64,000 bases of DNA, from contig PUQB01000423.1 of the NCBI GenBank assembly GCA_003024785.1, positions 124,001 through 188,000 of the forward strand, read 5' to 3'. Within the stretch, counting starts at the first letter, position 1; each line of letters opens with the position of its first letter. Below are positions 47,732 through 60,765 of this stretch, piece by piece. The stretch comes from Selaginella tamariscina. Lineage: Eukaryota; Streptophyta; Lycopodiopsida; Selaginellales; Selaginellaceae. The notes below the pieces were generated by a model, which saw only the letters and a list, made by a program, of their open reading frames with translations, searched no databases and was not told the origin of the DNA. The translations under genes were made by a program, and so were the position numbers.

Positions 47732-48359
47732 AAAATGATTTGATTAATCCGGAGAGTGATGATTTAGACAAAATAAGAAGATTTCTTTGTATGATAGGAA
47801 GAAAGTATTTATAAAAAATTAACATGTTGATAAGAAAATGATTTCATTTGTAATTATGTTTGATAGTATTTTTCATTATTGTAAACTATTTTTAAAATAA
47901 TATGAATATTCTAAGATATTTTAGGAATATTCCTTACTAAGTAAGGTTATTGAGGATTAATTAATTAATTAATTAATATTTAAGACTTAATTACATATTA
48001 ATTAAATGATTAATTAATAATTAAAACTTAAGTATTAATTAGTAATTTATTTTATATTCCCATTTTCACGTATTATGCCCACTTTAGTTACAACATGCAT
48101 CATAGTTTAAGTCAAAATTTAAAGATATTTTTACATGTAGTCAAGTTAATTTCTAATTACTTGACTTGTAAATAAATTAAATGGATGTCAAAATACATTC
48201 ATATGACTCCCTACCATAATATGCAAGTTTAATAAGTTTATTCATCGTCTTAAACGAAGTCCACATATTTAGTATGGACCATTAATAGACATTTCACATC
48301 TCTTGACTATATAAGGTATGAGGTAGATTTATGTATATATATATATAACATATTAACGG
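47732..48359. other. AT-rich DNA, no gene seen
   Basis: Includes a run of TTAA/ATTA repeats (47955-48010). No clear terminal repeat marking the right end of the unusual block was found here. Confidence 0.5.
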
Positions 48360-49628
48360 AAAACTTATATTTGTGGGGGTGGACATGGATGATTTCATCA
48401 TTGTCACAATACTAGATTTGGTACAAAGTGTCAAAAACAAGTATACAAAAGCTTTTCATATGACTGATCTAGGACAAATAACACCATTGTCTCGGTTTAC
48501 AAGTTTATAAGTAGCCATTCACAAGAGATATATCTTTATTAACAAAGTACATTGATACAATATTGCACAAGTTTCAATATCTTTGTGAATATTTACAATG
48601 GCATACACACTAATTGTCCTTCCAAGAAACCCTCTCAAGCATATGGCTTGCTACTTACCCAAACATCAACACATAAAGTCTTTTATATCAAAATTTGGTT
48701 AGTTGTTTCATGTACCCGACATTGTTTCAATAGTGATAAAAATCCAATCAAAGCTGCATGAACCTACTAGACGTGATTGGTATGTTTATGTAGATTGATC
48801 TGCTATCTTGCAAGAACTAAAACTTACAATTATGTACACGACAAAAGGAGCCTCCACTCTTTAGCTTTTGTTAATGCTGACTTTGCTATTCATCATGAGG
48901 AAACTCTTTACAGATTTGATGGTTCTTCAAGATATATGGAGGAGTTATTTGTTGAAATGTAAAAAGTAACAATTTATGGTATTATCCACAAATAGAATCA
49001 AAAGTTTCATGCCGTATTCTTAGCATGTAAGATTATATAGTTACATAAGCTTTTCAAGTATCTAGGAGTGTCACCTTAAGCTCCAACATGTATCTTCAAC
49101 GGTAACATGAGTGCCATACAGATTACTCACAACTATATGAAACAAAATATAAAGCACATGAGATTTCATGAATGTTATGGCTCACACAATAATTGGACTT
49201 GGAAGAGATTAGATTGTAGCACATGTCCATCAAGATATTAGTTGTTATTCTAACCAAACAAATTAAATAACTAGATTTTATTAAGCATCGTATTAGTCTT
49301 GAATTCTATAGTAAAGAGGAGAGTATCATGAGTTTAAGAGTGGTTTTCTTGTACATTTTAAAAGTTGTTGGATTCATGGAAGTAACATATATAAATATAT
49401 GTGTGTGTGAGTGCATATATTATTCCACATAATTTATATTTGAAGGTTATTTGTTGGTATGAAGATGATGCACAAAGCTTAAAGTATATTTATTAAAGGG
49501 GAGTTTAGAATTTAGAACATATTCACTAAGGAACATATTCACACGTTTTCAAAAGTGAAAGCTACATAGTATTTTTTAAAGAGTCAAGTATAAACATAAA
49601 TAATGAATTATTTGTGTCCAAGGGGGAG
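48360..49628 (+). mobile_element. Ty1/copia retroelement fossil (RT-RNase H end)
   Basis: The stretch from 48380 reads as the end of a copia RT (DMDDFIIVT, KAFHMTDLGQI) and then an RNase H region (near 48790-48960). A purine-rich AAGGGGGAGTGTTA at about 49619 is the usual copia sequence just before the 3' LTR. Heavily broken, no 5' half seen here: old and truncated. Confidence 0.7.
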
Positions 49629-50150
49629 TGTTAAGATGAACATATTGGTAGTGGTAGTAGATTGTAATTACATAATGGTATTATAGAATCACATATGTAA
49701 TATTTCATTTTATTTGTTTTTAAATTCAACAAATAATAAATCCACTTTTTAGATAGTGTTATAATTTTTAATATTGATAGTTAAAATCACCATTTCAAAT
49801 TTTTAATATTTAAGTTATTTATTAAATTTATAACTATATAACCCAAAAAAACTATAATTAACTAGCAAATGAGTAAGTATTCATTTGAATAATTATAAAA
49901 AATATATTTATTTTATTTCTGATTTTTCATAATGAATAAATGAATATTAAACTTCAAACAATACAAAACAAATTCCAATCAAAGCTCATTAACAAAAAAG
50001 GTTAAAATTTAGACCTTGAAAATTTAATATTAAATATGCATATCTTAAATTTTTATTAAACTTAACTTCCAGGTCTTATCAACTAATTAGACATGTATAT
50101 CAAGTTACATAAGTAAGATTAGCGTGAGGGTCGTGGCACAGCCTCGGGCA
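49629..50150 (+). repeat. probable 3' LTR of the copia fossil, right end uncertain
   Basis: Starts TGTTAAGATGAA directly after the purine tract. I cannot place its end. Confidence 0.35.
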
Positions 50151-51524
50151 CAAAGTTTAAAGTAAATAATAATTAATACTAATAATAATAAATGGAGCAA
50201 ATAAATGAACTAAATTGAAGTTTTATTGTAAATTCAATTAAGTATAAGAACAAATCAGAATTTAAGATTTTTAAAGTTAAGAATTAAACAAAATCATAAA
50301 AGATTAATGAGAGTATAATATAAGATAAATATTTATGTGAGAGAATTATTTATATATAATGGATTAAAAAGGTTTTGATTAAAATAAGAACATATCTAAA
50401 TTTTTATAAATTATTTTTGAACTTAATGATGAATTATTCATGCATATTAAAAATAAAATAAACTTAACATAATTATTAATCAATTAGGTTCTAAGTGATT
50501 TTATAGTTGAGAATTTTATTCCATTAATATATTTCAATAAATTTAATTTAGTATTTGAGGCAACTTTAAACTTACCATTGAAAAAATGCATAGTGTTATA
50601 AATTAATAAAGTATTAATATCAATACCAATCAAATATGGACATTAATTCCCCTATTTAAGTTTTTATTGCATATATGTTAATGAAGATGTATGACATCAT
50701 TATTTTTTGTCATGATGTTGGTTTATAAATTATTTATATTTTATTTTCATAGTTTTTATAAATTAAAGATTTAAATTTAACATTAAAAAGATTATTTTAA
50801 AATTATTATGAATGTTAAATATGTTACTATTTTAAAATATTAATAAATATTTGAACGATGCTTTATGTAAAAAAATTATGTAAATCTTTATAGAGTATGT
50901 TAGAATATTAAATGTTGTGTTTCAATGTAAATTTCAAAAATTTATAAAGAATATACTTAAAATATGCTAGCCTAGGTGCTATTTTGATTTAACACTAGTT
51001 TATATGGTTTATGAGCTTAAATTTTTCTTTATTAACTTTAAAATAAAATTGCATTACTTTTGATTTGCCGTTCTCGTATTTTATAAACATAAGTAATTTT
51101 ATAAATTAAATTATAATCATTAAACAATCTTAATTTAAATGTAAATTTTTTAGAATATATATTGTTACATATTTTTTAGTATGCTATGATATTAATATTT
51201 TATATTACTGACATATTTCTTTATGTAAAAATGTGCATAAATTCAAACATATTTATTTGTAAATGAAGAACAAATCCTAAATATAAATAAACATTTGTAG
51301 ATATATATCAAAACCTTTATTTTATAAATTTAATTTTCATAAAAGACATTAAATTCTTAGGAATCGTCTTAAACGTAATCGAACTTGATGTGAATCTAAA
51401 TAAATTTAAGACTCAAAACGTCATTAACAATTAAACCATACACAAGTTTAACAATGTTTGGGAACAGCAGTCCTTATTCTTTATTCTCAACACTATATGA
51501 ATTATCCTTTCGTCGTTCTCTCCA
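50151..51524. other. AT-rich intergenic DNA, no gene seen
   Basis: Only chance ORFs. The last 100 bases are the 3' UTR side of the QCR6 gene. Confidence 0.5.
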
Positions 51525-52700
51525 TCACTTAAGCCTGTCAAACAGCCTCCTGGAAGCCTGAACAATATAAAATAAAAGCATCATATACATATGTACATAC
51601 GTGTGTTTTGTGTGAGTGTGTGTATGTGAGAACAATGCTATTTCAAACTGATAAATCCCTTTAGTATCTCTTTTGATTCTCAGTAACTATCTTACAGTTA
51701 CATCACAACACACCACACAGCTTACACATTTGTCTATGCAGTGCCAAAAATCGAGGTATTGGCCAGTGCAGTGCTTCACACCAGTGTCATCATCCTCAAT
51801 TCGCTTTGCACAAGCCTGTTTCAAGTTAATTAAAAGAGACCTATCGCCTCAGGAACACATACACACACATATACACGCACACATATGCAGTTCAGAGTGC
51901 TTATACATTCAATTCAAACGTGGCTGTTTTATAATTGCTGATAATAAATGAAAACAAAATGAACTACTGTTCAGACGTCTTAAAGAAAAATGAAACCATG
52001 TATTCGAGCTTGTATATATAGTCTGTATATATACATTAGAGTTGCAAATGTTTTGTAATGCATCGGAAGGTATAACACCCAGTGATATGCTTTGTTGGTT
52101 AACATATGATATGTGTGTAAAACTGTGTACAGGTATACAAAGTTATAATGTGCATTTTAATTGAAACCTCAATACTCAGTTGATGGTAAGCTGTCTATAA
52201 CGTTGTTTATTGATATAAAAAGCTATTATCTACTATCTAAAAGTAATTATCCATATATAATTATAGCAAAAGCAATGAAAATGCATATGTGTGTATTCCA
52301 AATATTAAAAGCTTTTATACATATCTATTAATATATTAAATAAGCGAAATTGTAATGTATATGTCTGTTCTACACCCAATACACGAGATTGTACGTACCT
52401 GATAAGCAAGCCACTGTTTGACGCATCTGGGCTTGCACATCTCTTCAAGCTCTGGCTTGGGATCCTGGAGCTCCTCTTCCTCGGCCTATTAAGAACAAAA
52501 ATGGGCAATTCTTACACACAGAGAGAATGGGAGCTTACATTGGTTTCTTCGATACCAAGACGGTCGCCGTCTCCGCAGAGATCTGCTCTTCCCCCTTTGC
52601 CACGGATTCTAGGGATTTTAGGGCAACAAATGCCGGATTCTAGGCTTTTAAGGCAACAGATGCCTGAAAACGGAATATCCTTGGGCCGGAATAGAATCAT
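51525..52700 (-). CDS. QCR6: mitochondrial complex III hinge protein (QCR6/UQCRH type)
   Basis: Small acidic subunit of the cytochrome bc1 complex that helps cytochrome c docking in the intermembrane space. Minus-strand exons: about 52539-52700 (N-terminal, uncertain), 52399-52485 (AEEEELQDPKPELEEMCKPR then CVKQWLAYQ), 51726-51815 (ACAKRIEDDDTGVKHCTGQY then LDFWHCIDKC) and 51525-51557 (ASRRLFDRLK, TGA at 51525). The four cysteines of the twin CX9C-like hairpin are present and the exon phases agree. The core of about 70 residues matches the family closely. The start is unclear: the only upstream ATGs in frame (near 52700 and 52718) would add an atypical leader with GICC motifs, so the real start exon may lie elsewhere. 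Confidence 0.85.
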
Positions 52701-52718
52701 CTTGACCTTATTTTCCAA

Positions 52719-53457
52719 AATTATTAATTTTAAAATTATATTTAAACAGGATATTTATTTAAATTTAGAATATTCATTAATTTCATTTAAATTCATTTTA
52801 AAGTAAAAATCAGATTTCTTTCATTTAAATGCTTCATCCATTTATTATTTAAATAATACATATATTATCTGTTTAAATTGACTTAATTCATTAACTTGAT
52901 TTAAGACATTTCTATATCCATTTAATTTAATTTTAATATCAGTCAGTTATATAATTATTTAAAATTTGAAGGTTATTGGGGAATTATTAAGTTTTTAATA
53001 TAGAAAAAACAATATAATTCTATTTTTAATGTATTTTTTTATATATCAAATTATTAAAATTTTAATATAAATAAAGAAATTTGATATGTAAGGTTCTTAG
53101 GGGGTTTTGAAAACATTATTTATGCGAAGAATGTTTTAAATAAGTTAGTTATTTATTTAAATTTATTTAATTTCGGTATATCTATTTGATATATTAATTT
53201 GATTTAGACATTTCATTTGATATTTTAATATTACAGTATAAGAAATATTTAAAATTTAAGGTTATTTTGGGGAATTATTAAGGTTTTTAATATAGAAAAA
53301 CAGTCATAATTTTTATGTTAGAATTTTATTTTTTGATATACCAAATTATTAAATTTCAATATAAATAAAAGAAATTTAGAAGATATTACATAAGCGATAT
53401 TAATTATTATTGAACGTATGTTTAGGTTTTTTTAGGGGTTTAGGGTTCTTCAAGTGA
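52719..53457. other. shared promoter region between QCR6 (-) and bL21m (+), with an internal duplication
   Basis: Divergent genes about 0.75 kb apart. A segment of about 145 bases around 52945-53090 recurs at about 53235-53380 (both contain GGGGAATTATTAAG, TTTTTAATATAGAAAAA and CAAATTATTAAA), so a stretch of about 290 bases was duplicated in tandem. Confidence 0.65.
53436..53447 (+). promoter_or_regulatory. telo-box-like GGGTTTAGGGTT upstream of bL21m start
   Basis: GGGTTTAGGGTT lies ten bases before the first ATG; such telomere-like boxes are frequent in plant promoters of translation genes. Confidence 0.5.
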
Positions 53458-55495
53458 ATGAGAATGTGGGCGCGGCTAGCAGGCGCAATCCAGCAACGAT
53501 GCAGCAGATCTTCACCAGGTGAGAGTTCCTTATGGATTCTTGTGGATTCGTGAGAATTTCAGGGATTTCATGCTCAATCTAGGAATGGCATTGTTCCGGT
53601 TGCAATCTGTGCGTCACGAAAGCCAGAACAAGTGTATTGAGATCGAGCTGAAGACGGGGATTGACCCCAAAGTGTCCGACTTGCCTCGTTTGGAAATGTT
53701 TGCAGATCACTTGTAGAGGCCAGAAATGAGATTGGGTACTCTGTTGTTGGCAGGCTCAAGGTAGACAAGGCCATAGAAATCCCGAGCAAGACGCGTTTGC
53801 AGTCATTCAGGTGAGTCAATACATACATATACATGCTACATACATATATGTATGGTGTGTTCATCCACATATACAGTATGTGTAGATCTTCTTATATTAT
53901 CGATATGTCTGTGTAGATGATCTATATACGTAGTCTAATATTTATTTGAAATCTTCTCTCTCACACACACCCACACACACGCACAGACACATCTAATGGA
54001 TGTAGTAATATTGCTTATATGCTGGAATGAAGTTTCTTGGTTTATCTTCATTTTGACACTAATCGACACAGGCATACGCATACACACGTGTGCGTATTAT
54101 ATACATCAGCACAAAATGTATGCACTTACTTTACTGGAACTTTGTAGATCTTCTGTGTATATATCGAGAGACACAGATATTTACATATATATTAACATAT
54201 ATACATTAACATAACCGCCACATATATGCACCAAGGCGCAATGTTTATATAGGTGTGTGTCTCTCAATATACATTGAGACACATGCATATATATTAATTG
54301 TGTGTGTCTGTGTGGATGTATATGTGCGGCAATTATGTTTATGGATAAACTGTTTGTGCGTGAATGAAACTTAGTTCATCTATATAATATATTTTATAGT
54401 CGAGCATTATTGAAATTTCTTACAAACAAATGCACAGACCACACACAGATAAGAGAGAGAACTAGATAAAGAAAGAGATTTTACTTGTTCTTTCCTGTGT
54501 GTATGTACTTTTTTTTTATCTATCTATCTCTATATATGAGTATAGAAATATATTGAAGGTTGTTGGTTTGGGTCTTCGTTTTCACACACAACCACACACT
54601 CTCGCTGGATTATTTGCATATGTCTATATGGAAGTGTGGCTGATAATATTGGAAATGCTTTACAATTTAGAATGTATAAACTAGTGTATCTTTTGTAGCA
54701 AATTTACTTAATTGTATTTCTCCACCTTGGTTCCAAGCAATTCAAAGTCACTTCTGGAGATGCCCTCTATGTTGAACACTTAAGTGTGATATAAATGAGA
54801 AGGTACTGTATTTTTCCTCTTTATTTCATCAAATATGCATATATGTATGTACAGGCATTGGACAGAGTATATAATTCGTACATGTAATGTATGCACATAT
54901 CATATTACAGTTAGCACCTTCATAAACTTTATTATTTACAACTATGTAAAACACACACACACACATAGATATAGATACAGTTATATGTACGTATGTTGTA
55001 TAATCAGCTGTTTTGTATATGAACAGTTAACGTTGCACAAGGTTCTTCTACTAGGCACGAAAACGGAGACCGTCGTTGGAAGGCCTCACGTACCAAATCG
55101 AACGTTTCTGCTATTGTAGAAGAGCACGTAAGTGTCACACTCACACACGCGCGCGCACACACACACGAGCAAAAACTAAATGTTGTTGTGCTTACATAAT
55201 AATCGTTTGTCTAACTTTGTCTTCTTCAGGCTTTAGATGCGAAAGTCATCGTTTTCAAGAAAAAGCGAAGAAAAAACTACCGCAGACACAGAGGCCACCG
55301 TCAAGTACGTATATATATTATATGTTACAAACTTATTCAGATTATTTATATTAATCATCTAAACAATATTATATTAATATTATTGGATAATGTCAGTTAC
55401 TTACGAGAATCAGGATAACAAGAATCAATGGTCTCGATGAATATGTTGGGGAGGCCCTTCCAGAGAACAGTACAGCAGCTGCTGTTACTGCTTAG
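53458..55495 (+). CDS. mitochondrial ribosomal protein bL21 (NFD1-like)
   Basis: Large-subunit ribosomal protein of the mitochondrion. A first exon (ATG at 53458, MRMWARLAGAIQQRCSRSSP) looks like a targeting peptide. A following segment to 53809 includes EARNEIGYSVVGRLKVDKAI. The conserved domain is spread over 54699-54802 (GSKQFKVTSGDALYVEHLS), 55027-55127 (LHKVLLLGTKTETVVGRPHV), 55230-55304 (ALDAKVIVFKKKRRKNYRRH then RGHRQ) and 55397-55495 (LLTRIRITRINGLDEYVGEA, stop TAG). This matches plant NFD1-type bL21 well. The family frame slips by one base at about 53703, 54787 and 55105, each time as if one base were missing, so the copy is decaying or the assembly has small deletions. Intron-exon structure is intact. 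Confidence 0.85.
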
Positions 55496-55707
55496 CGTGT
55501 AAAAACTTCTCTAGGTATGAATCAAATGACAAACAAATTAATTCATATATGGTGTGTGTGTGTTGGTAGAATAGTTAATACGTCGAGAAGTTAAACTTGT
55601 GTAAATAAAGCGTTACTTTTATTTGATTAAATATATGTATAACCAATACAATCCTTATTATTAGTTAGTCAATAAGATATTGACAAACCATTATTCATTA
55701 ATACCAC

Positions 55708-57100
55708 TCACACTCTAAAGTCGACCAGTTCACGGTCAATATACTTGGGAATATCTCTCTCCTCGGGAAATTCCGCCAAACTCCCGGCAATCTCAATGGC
55801 AATTCCCAGATACTTAGCATACTTTTCCCCGGTAGGCATCCCCTCAAACTGGTCCTCTTGTTTAATCTTATACTCGGGCTTAAGCTCCTTTTTAAACGTC
55901 CATACTCCAGACTTCCAGTTAAAGTCGTACAACGGAAGGAAACGCTGACCGTAGTTTGCAACAAACTCTATAGCAGAGAGTAGGAACTCGAACTCTTCTT
56001 TCGATAGGAAATATGCAAAGTTTAATCTTGCCCAACCAAGTCTCACCCCTCCATATCCCTGTTACAATTAAACAACTTATATAGTTATGCATCATCATCA
56101 CTTTCCTGGTGTGTGTGAGAGAGAGATGCTCTCTCTCTCACGAACACACACACACACAACACACGAAGCTCACCCGTTGTATAGCATCACGGAGTTTCAT
56201 AGAGAGGTGGTGTTCAACCTTGAGTAAAGCATGTCCATAAGGGCCAGCACATGAGCAACCTCCTCTGGACTGAATACCGAACAGGTCGTCCAAGAGTTTA
56301 ACGATAAACCTGCCCTGTAATATCCTCCGTTTAGGCATAACCACGCCCTCAGTCTCCGTTGCATATATATTAAACGATAGAATAGCAGCTCGTTTTGCTT
56401 CTGTGTTCCCCAGTAGCATCACATTTGGGTTCTTCCCCAGCCTTAAGTATTAACTTATATTAATACACTGCACGTGTGTGTGTGTGAGTACTTATTTACC
56501 TCTTTAGAGCAGTGGTGATCAGGTACTGCTCTCTGGACTCTATTAGCTCATATCCCATTTCTTCTTTGGTCCAGAATGCCAGTGCTGCTTTTATCTTCTG
56601 TAATATAGGTGGAGTGCCTGCGTCTTCACGTGCCTCGATATCTCTAAGGTACAGTGTGTCCTAGAAACGATCGTGTAAGGTGCGTGCGTGTGTGTGTATA
56701 CATACACGTATGTATGTATATGTGTGTACCTCTTCGGTGTATCCGTTGACAAAGTCAACAGCACCACCGCCAGCAGTGGAGGGGGGCTTGTCACGCAACA
56801 GGTAAAGATTCTTGTTGATGAGCAGCAGTCCCGGGCTGCCCGGGCCCCCCACAAATTTGTGTGGGCTCAGTGCGATTGCATCGTAGCCGTCCGCTTGTCC
56901 AGATCGCATATCAATACGTACATACGGCCCACTGTAGAAACGTATGGTATCAAATATGTCTTATTCACACCCATGTATATAATGTTTGGCTCCACATGGT
57001 ATGTGCATTTTTTATGTGTATATCTGTATAAGATATATAATAATGAAGCTACTTGATAAGTATCAAGAGCTATTTAACTTCAAATATCACTGAGTATGCA

Positions 57101-57132
<32 letters not shown>

Positions 57133-57302
57133 CAGCTCTCTGTGTGTGCGAGAGAGAGAGAGAGAGGGAGAGCACGTGTGTGTGTGTGAGAGAGAGAGCT
57201 CTCTCTCTCTCTCACACCACACACTCTCTCTCTCACACACACGCACCTCTCTCTCTCTCTCTCTCACACACACGCACCTCTCTCTCTCTCTCTCTCACAC
57301 GT

Positions 57303-57358
<56 letters not shown>

Positions 57359-58369
57359 GCACCAGCTGGCAAAGTCGAAGCAGACGAGAGCACCATGGTC
57401 GTGGAGGAGCTTGGCAATGCCTCTTGTGTCAGCTAGGATTCCAGTCACATTACTGCAAGCAGAAAACGATCCCAGCTTTGGACGGTTTGCATACTTTGGA
57501 CTCGTCAGAGCCTCCTCCAGGAACTCAATATCCAACAGCCCCTCCTTGTTCATCGGTACCTCCACCACCTGTACACCAAGTTAGTATGTATATACATGTT
57601 ACTCTCTCACACACACACGCACACGCACACGCACACACCTCGGCAAGGCTCTGACGCCAGGAGAGAAGATTAGAGTGGTGTTCGAAGGGGCCGATGAATA
57701 CAACCCAGCGCTCATTCTCTTCCAGAGTACCCAGTACTCTCTCACGGAGCGTCGAAGGTATGGAGAGAGCCATGACCTCCTGGAGCCTCTTCACCGCCGC
57801 GGTGCAACCGGAACCACAGAACAACAGCGCATAATCCTCGTCTGCACCCAGGCAGTACTTTATGTACCGCGCGGACTCGTTCACAAGGTACGATGTTGTG
57901 TCCCCCACGAAGCTGTCCTCCGCATGAGTGTTCCCTGTTAATGGTGTTAATCATCTCACGCACACGCACGCACACCTACATTTCTAAAAGAGGAAAGAAT
58001 GCAGGAAATAGAAAAGAAGAACCAACCGTAGTAAGGCATGACATGGTGGGTAATGAAGCTTTCAATGTGGCTGAGGCATCTCCCAGAGGCAGTATAATCC
58101 GCATAAGTGAGCTCTCTCTTCCCAAAAGGAGTGCTGAGTTCGAATCCGGATCCGATCAGTTGGGACCTCAGCCAGGCACACCGGGCCTCCTCGTCGCCGC
58201 TCCGGGCGCTATGGAGATCATCGGAGACGAGTTCTGCTCTGCAGATCTCCGAGAACCGGAGACTGCACTGCCTCCAATTCCGATCCTCCTCTTTCTCGAG
58301 CTCCTCTTTTAAGTAGACCCGTCCGATCCCGCAGCATCCTCCGCAATCACCGCCGTCGATCGATCCCAT
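55708..58369 (-). CDS. class-V aminotransferase, cysteine-desulfurase-like (PLP enzyme), 608 residues
   Basis: Fold-type I PLP enzyme related to SufS/NifS. Seven exons on the minus strand: 58027-58369, 57639-57934, 57363-57568, 56730-56931, 56500-56660, 56174-56441 and 55708-56058, all GT-AG and in phase, giving 608 residues; start MGSIDGGDCGGCCG. Landmarks: YADYTASGRCL near residue 90, FCGSGCTAAVKRLQE, GPFEHHSNLLSWR, DFASCGPYVRIDM, the PLP-lysine motif SPHKFVGGPGSPG (Lys307), and RGGCSCAGPYGH, where Cys467 in CAGP sits at the place of the SufS catalytic cysteine. Longer than bacterial SufS, like the eukaryotic group annotated as cysteine desulfurase-like; the substrate is not proven. No targeting peptide is obvious. 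Introns carry GT/CA and GA/TC repeats. Confidence 0.85.
57100..57360. repeat. dense TC/CA/GA microsatellite cluster in an intron
   Basis: Blocks of (TC)n and (AC)n alternate with (GA)n and (GT)n over 260 bases in the intron between exons 3 and 4 of the aminotransferase gene. Several blocks are mutually complementary and could fold. Confidence 0.95.
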
Positions 58370-60014
58370 TTCTGATAACTGGTGTGGGTATGAGCTATCT
58401 AAGTTGCATTTTTGTCGGCAATATATGCGTGAGAGACAATGGGATATTCCATGGGATATCGCATATTCCCGGGTGGTGCGCGGAGAATATGCTGTTCCTA
58501 TTTACGATTTGGCCGTATCGCATTTGATTCGGCTTCTAGTGGGAACATTGGGGAATGAACCTAGTCATCATTTACGTAAGAAACAAACAGTTAATTTATT
58601 AATAATAATAATTTTAATTTAATTAATAATTTATTATTGATAATTAGTGGGATACGATATGTATATATAGAATGTTTGTTTGTGCACGGTGTAAATTATA
58701 ATATTAATCAGGCAAAGATGCCTTTTACTAATTAAGAGATAACTAAAGATATTGTTTCGCATTAAAGCCGGTTATATTAATTCTTAACTCAATAAAATTA
58801 ATTATTTTTAGTTAGATTAATTGACTCATAAAACTTAGGTTATCAATTAAGCAATTTTGTTAAATATAATTTAAATTATTTTTATCTTAATCATAACTAT
58901 GTAAACATAAGATAATTAATTAATTTTTATAATTTAATTATGTTTATATGTTAAAATATTTAAATGTTAAGTTTATCACTTAACCAATTATAATATGAAA
59001 AGAAGAAATGATTATTTATTAAGTGTTACCGAACCGTGTAATGGGAGGACACGCCACATATCGTTTATAAAAAGAAAAGCATATTTTATATCGGATGGCA
59101 TATTCGATCATTTGATTAGTCTGGTGAAGTGACGCAATACATCAGAGTTTGCACGTGTCTTTCACGTGATTTTCATGTGGATATTCCTTAAAAATGCTTC
59201 CCGTGCTTGAAAATTGCAGCCAACAAAAGAATATATCTTCTGATATTAACCATTAAATTATGTTTACTGATTTAATTTAAATTTTTAAGTAACAGCAGGT
59301 TTAGTGGGTAAAATAAACGTATCCTCCAAACGGAAACTAATTTTTTAATATTAATATTTAATTTTAAAAATATGAATTTTAAATTTAAATTGATAAGGCA
59401 TCTTAAGTATTAAACATCTGTGTGTGTGTTAAATGTATACATTATGCATATTCACATTAAATACACGTCTATGTATAATGTAGCACTTAAAATATAAAAA
59501 ATAAAACTATGTAATCTATAATTTATATTATAAATATCTATATACATTATGTTTAGAAATTTATAGTTTAAAATGAAAATGTGGCAAATATATACAAAAA
59601 AAATTGATATACATATTCACGTCTATGTATAATATAGTATAGTACTAGTCCTTATATACACACCTATATGCGAATATGTGATTAATTTAGGTTTTCAATT
59701 TTCAAATATATAATTACGTTTTCGTCTCCAATATGTGTGTGTGTGTGTGTGTTGTATTTGCCATTTATTATGCACTTGCTTATACAAATATATAAAAAAA
59801 AGATAAACATATTATAACATGTTAATGAATACACATACACATTATCTTTTAAAATCTATAGTTTAAAATAAAAATATGGCAATAAATTTGATTAAATAAA
59901 GATGACATCTCTTTCACGCACACACACATGCACATACACATTGATAGCTAGTGATATTCGCATATCTATGTGGAAACTTGTACCATTTGTCGTTTCTTCG
60001 GACATATCTTACTA

Positions 60015-60071
<57 letters not shown>

Positions 60072-60200
60072 AAATATTGTATATATATATATATTATATA
60101 TTATTTATATATAAGAAAACCAGTATGTATATACATGTTTAAGGTACATCTCTCTCTCTCGCGCGCGCACGCACACACGCACACACGCACACACACAGAA
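58370..60200. other. intergenic region upstream of the aminotransferase gene, AT-rich
   Basis: Holds the aminotransferase promoter (58370-58560, with TATTCCCGGGTGGTGCGCGG) and then AT-rich DNA. A TA microsatellite lies at about 60017-60066. A GTTTAAAATRAAAATRTGGCA segment occurs at 59568 and again at 59851 and 61305. Confidence 0.6.
60017..60066. repeat. (TA)n microsatellite
   Basis: About 25 TA dinucleotides. Confidence 0.95.
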
Positions 60201-60202
60201 CA

Positions 60203-60765
60203 TTAGAGTGGTGTTCGAAGGGGCTGATGAATACAGCCCAGCGCTCATTCTCTTCAAGGAAGTATGGAGAGAACCATGACCTCCCGGAGCCTCTTCACTG
60301 CCGCGGTACAACCGGAACCACAGAACAACAGCGCATCATCCTCGTCTGCACCCAGGCGGTACTTTATGTACCGCGCGGACTCGTTCACAAGGTACGATGT
60401 TGTGTCCCCCACGAAGCTGTCCTCAGCGTGGGTGGTCCCTGTTAATGATGTTAATCATCTCTCTCACACACACACACGCACACGCACGCACGCACGCACA
60501 CCTACAGTCCTAAAAAAGGAAAGAATCCAGGAAATAGAAAGAGGAACCAACCATAGTAAGGCATGACATGGTCAATCCCGGAGATCATTGGAGACGAGTT
60601 CTGCTTTGCAGATCTCTGAGAACCGGAAGGTGCACTGCCTCCAATTCCGATCCTCCTCTTTCTCGAGCTCCTCTTTCAAATAGATGCGTCCGATCCCAGC
60701 ATCCTCAGCAATCACCGCCGTCGATCGAGCCCATTTATATATATGCATGAGAGACGATAGAATAT
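60203..60765 (-). pseudogene. partial, deleted duplicate of the aminotransferase 5' end
   Basis: 60203-60450 copies 57666-57935 (exon 2) and 60530-60740 copies parts of 58010-58370 (exon 1), both with internal deletions; the intron between, with its CA repeats, is kept. Sequence match to the parent is very high, so the event is fairly recent. Downstream exons are missing and the reading frame is not maintained. The duplicated tract continues through the promoter (60780-60945 matches 58440-58670). Confidence 0.9.

Noticed and set aside
57053-57436. Ser-Leu and His-Thr repeat proteins in microsatellite DNA
   Set aside because: Pure translation of (TC)n and (CA)n tracts inside an intron; the same kind of ORF appears in most microsatellite introns here.
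58404-58622. Small ORF upstream of the aminotransferase gene
   Set aside because: Lies in the promoter, is not preserved in the duplicated copy at 60.8 kb and has no recognisable domain.
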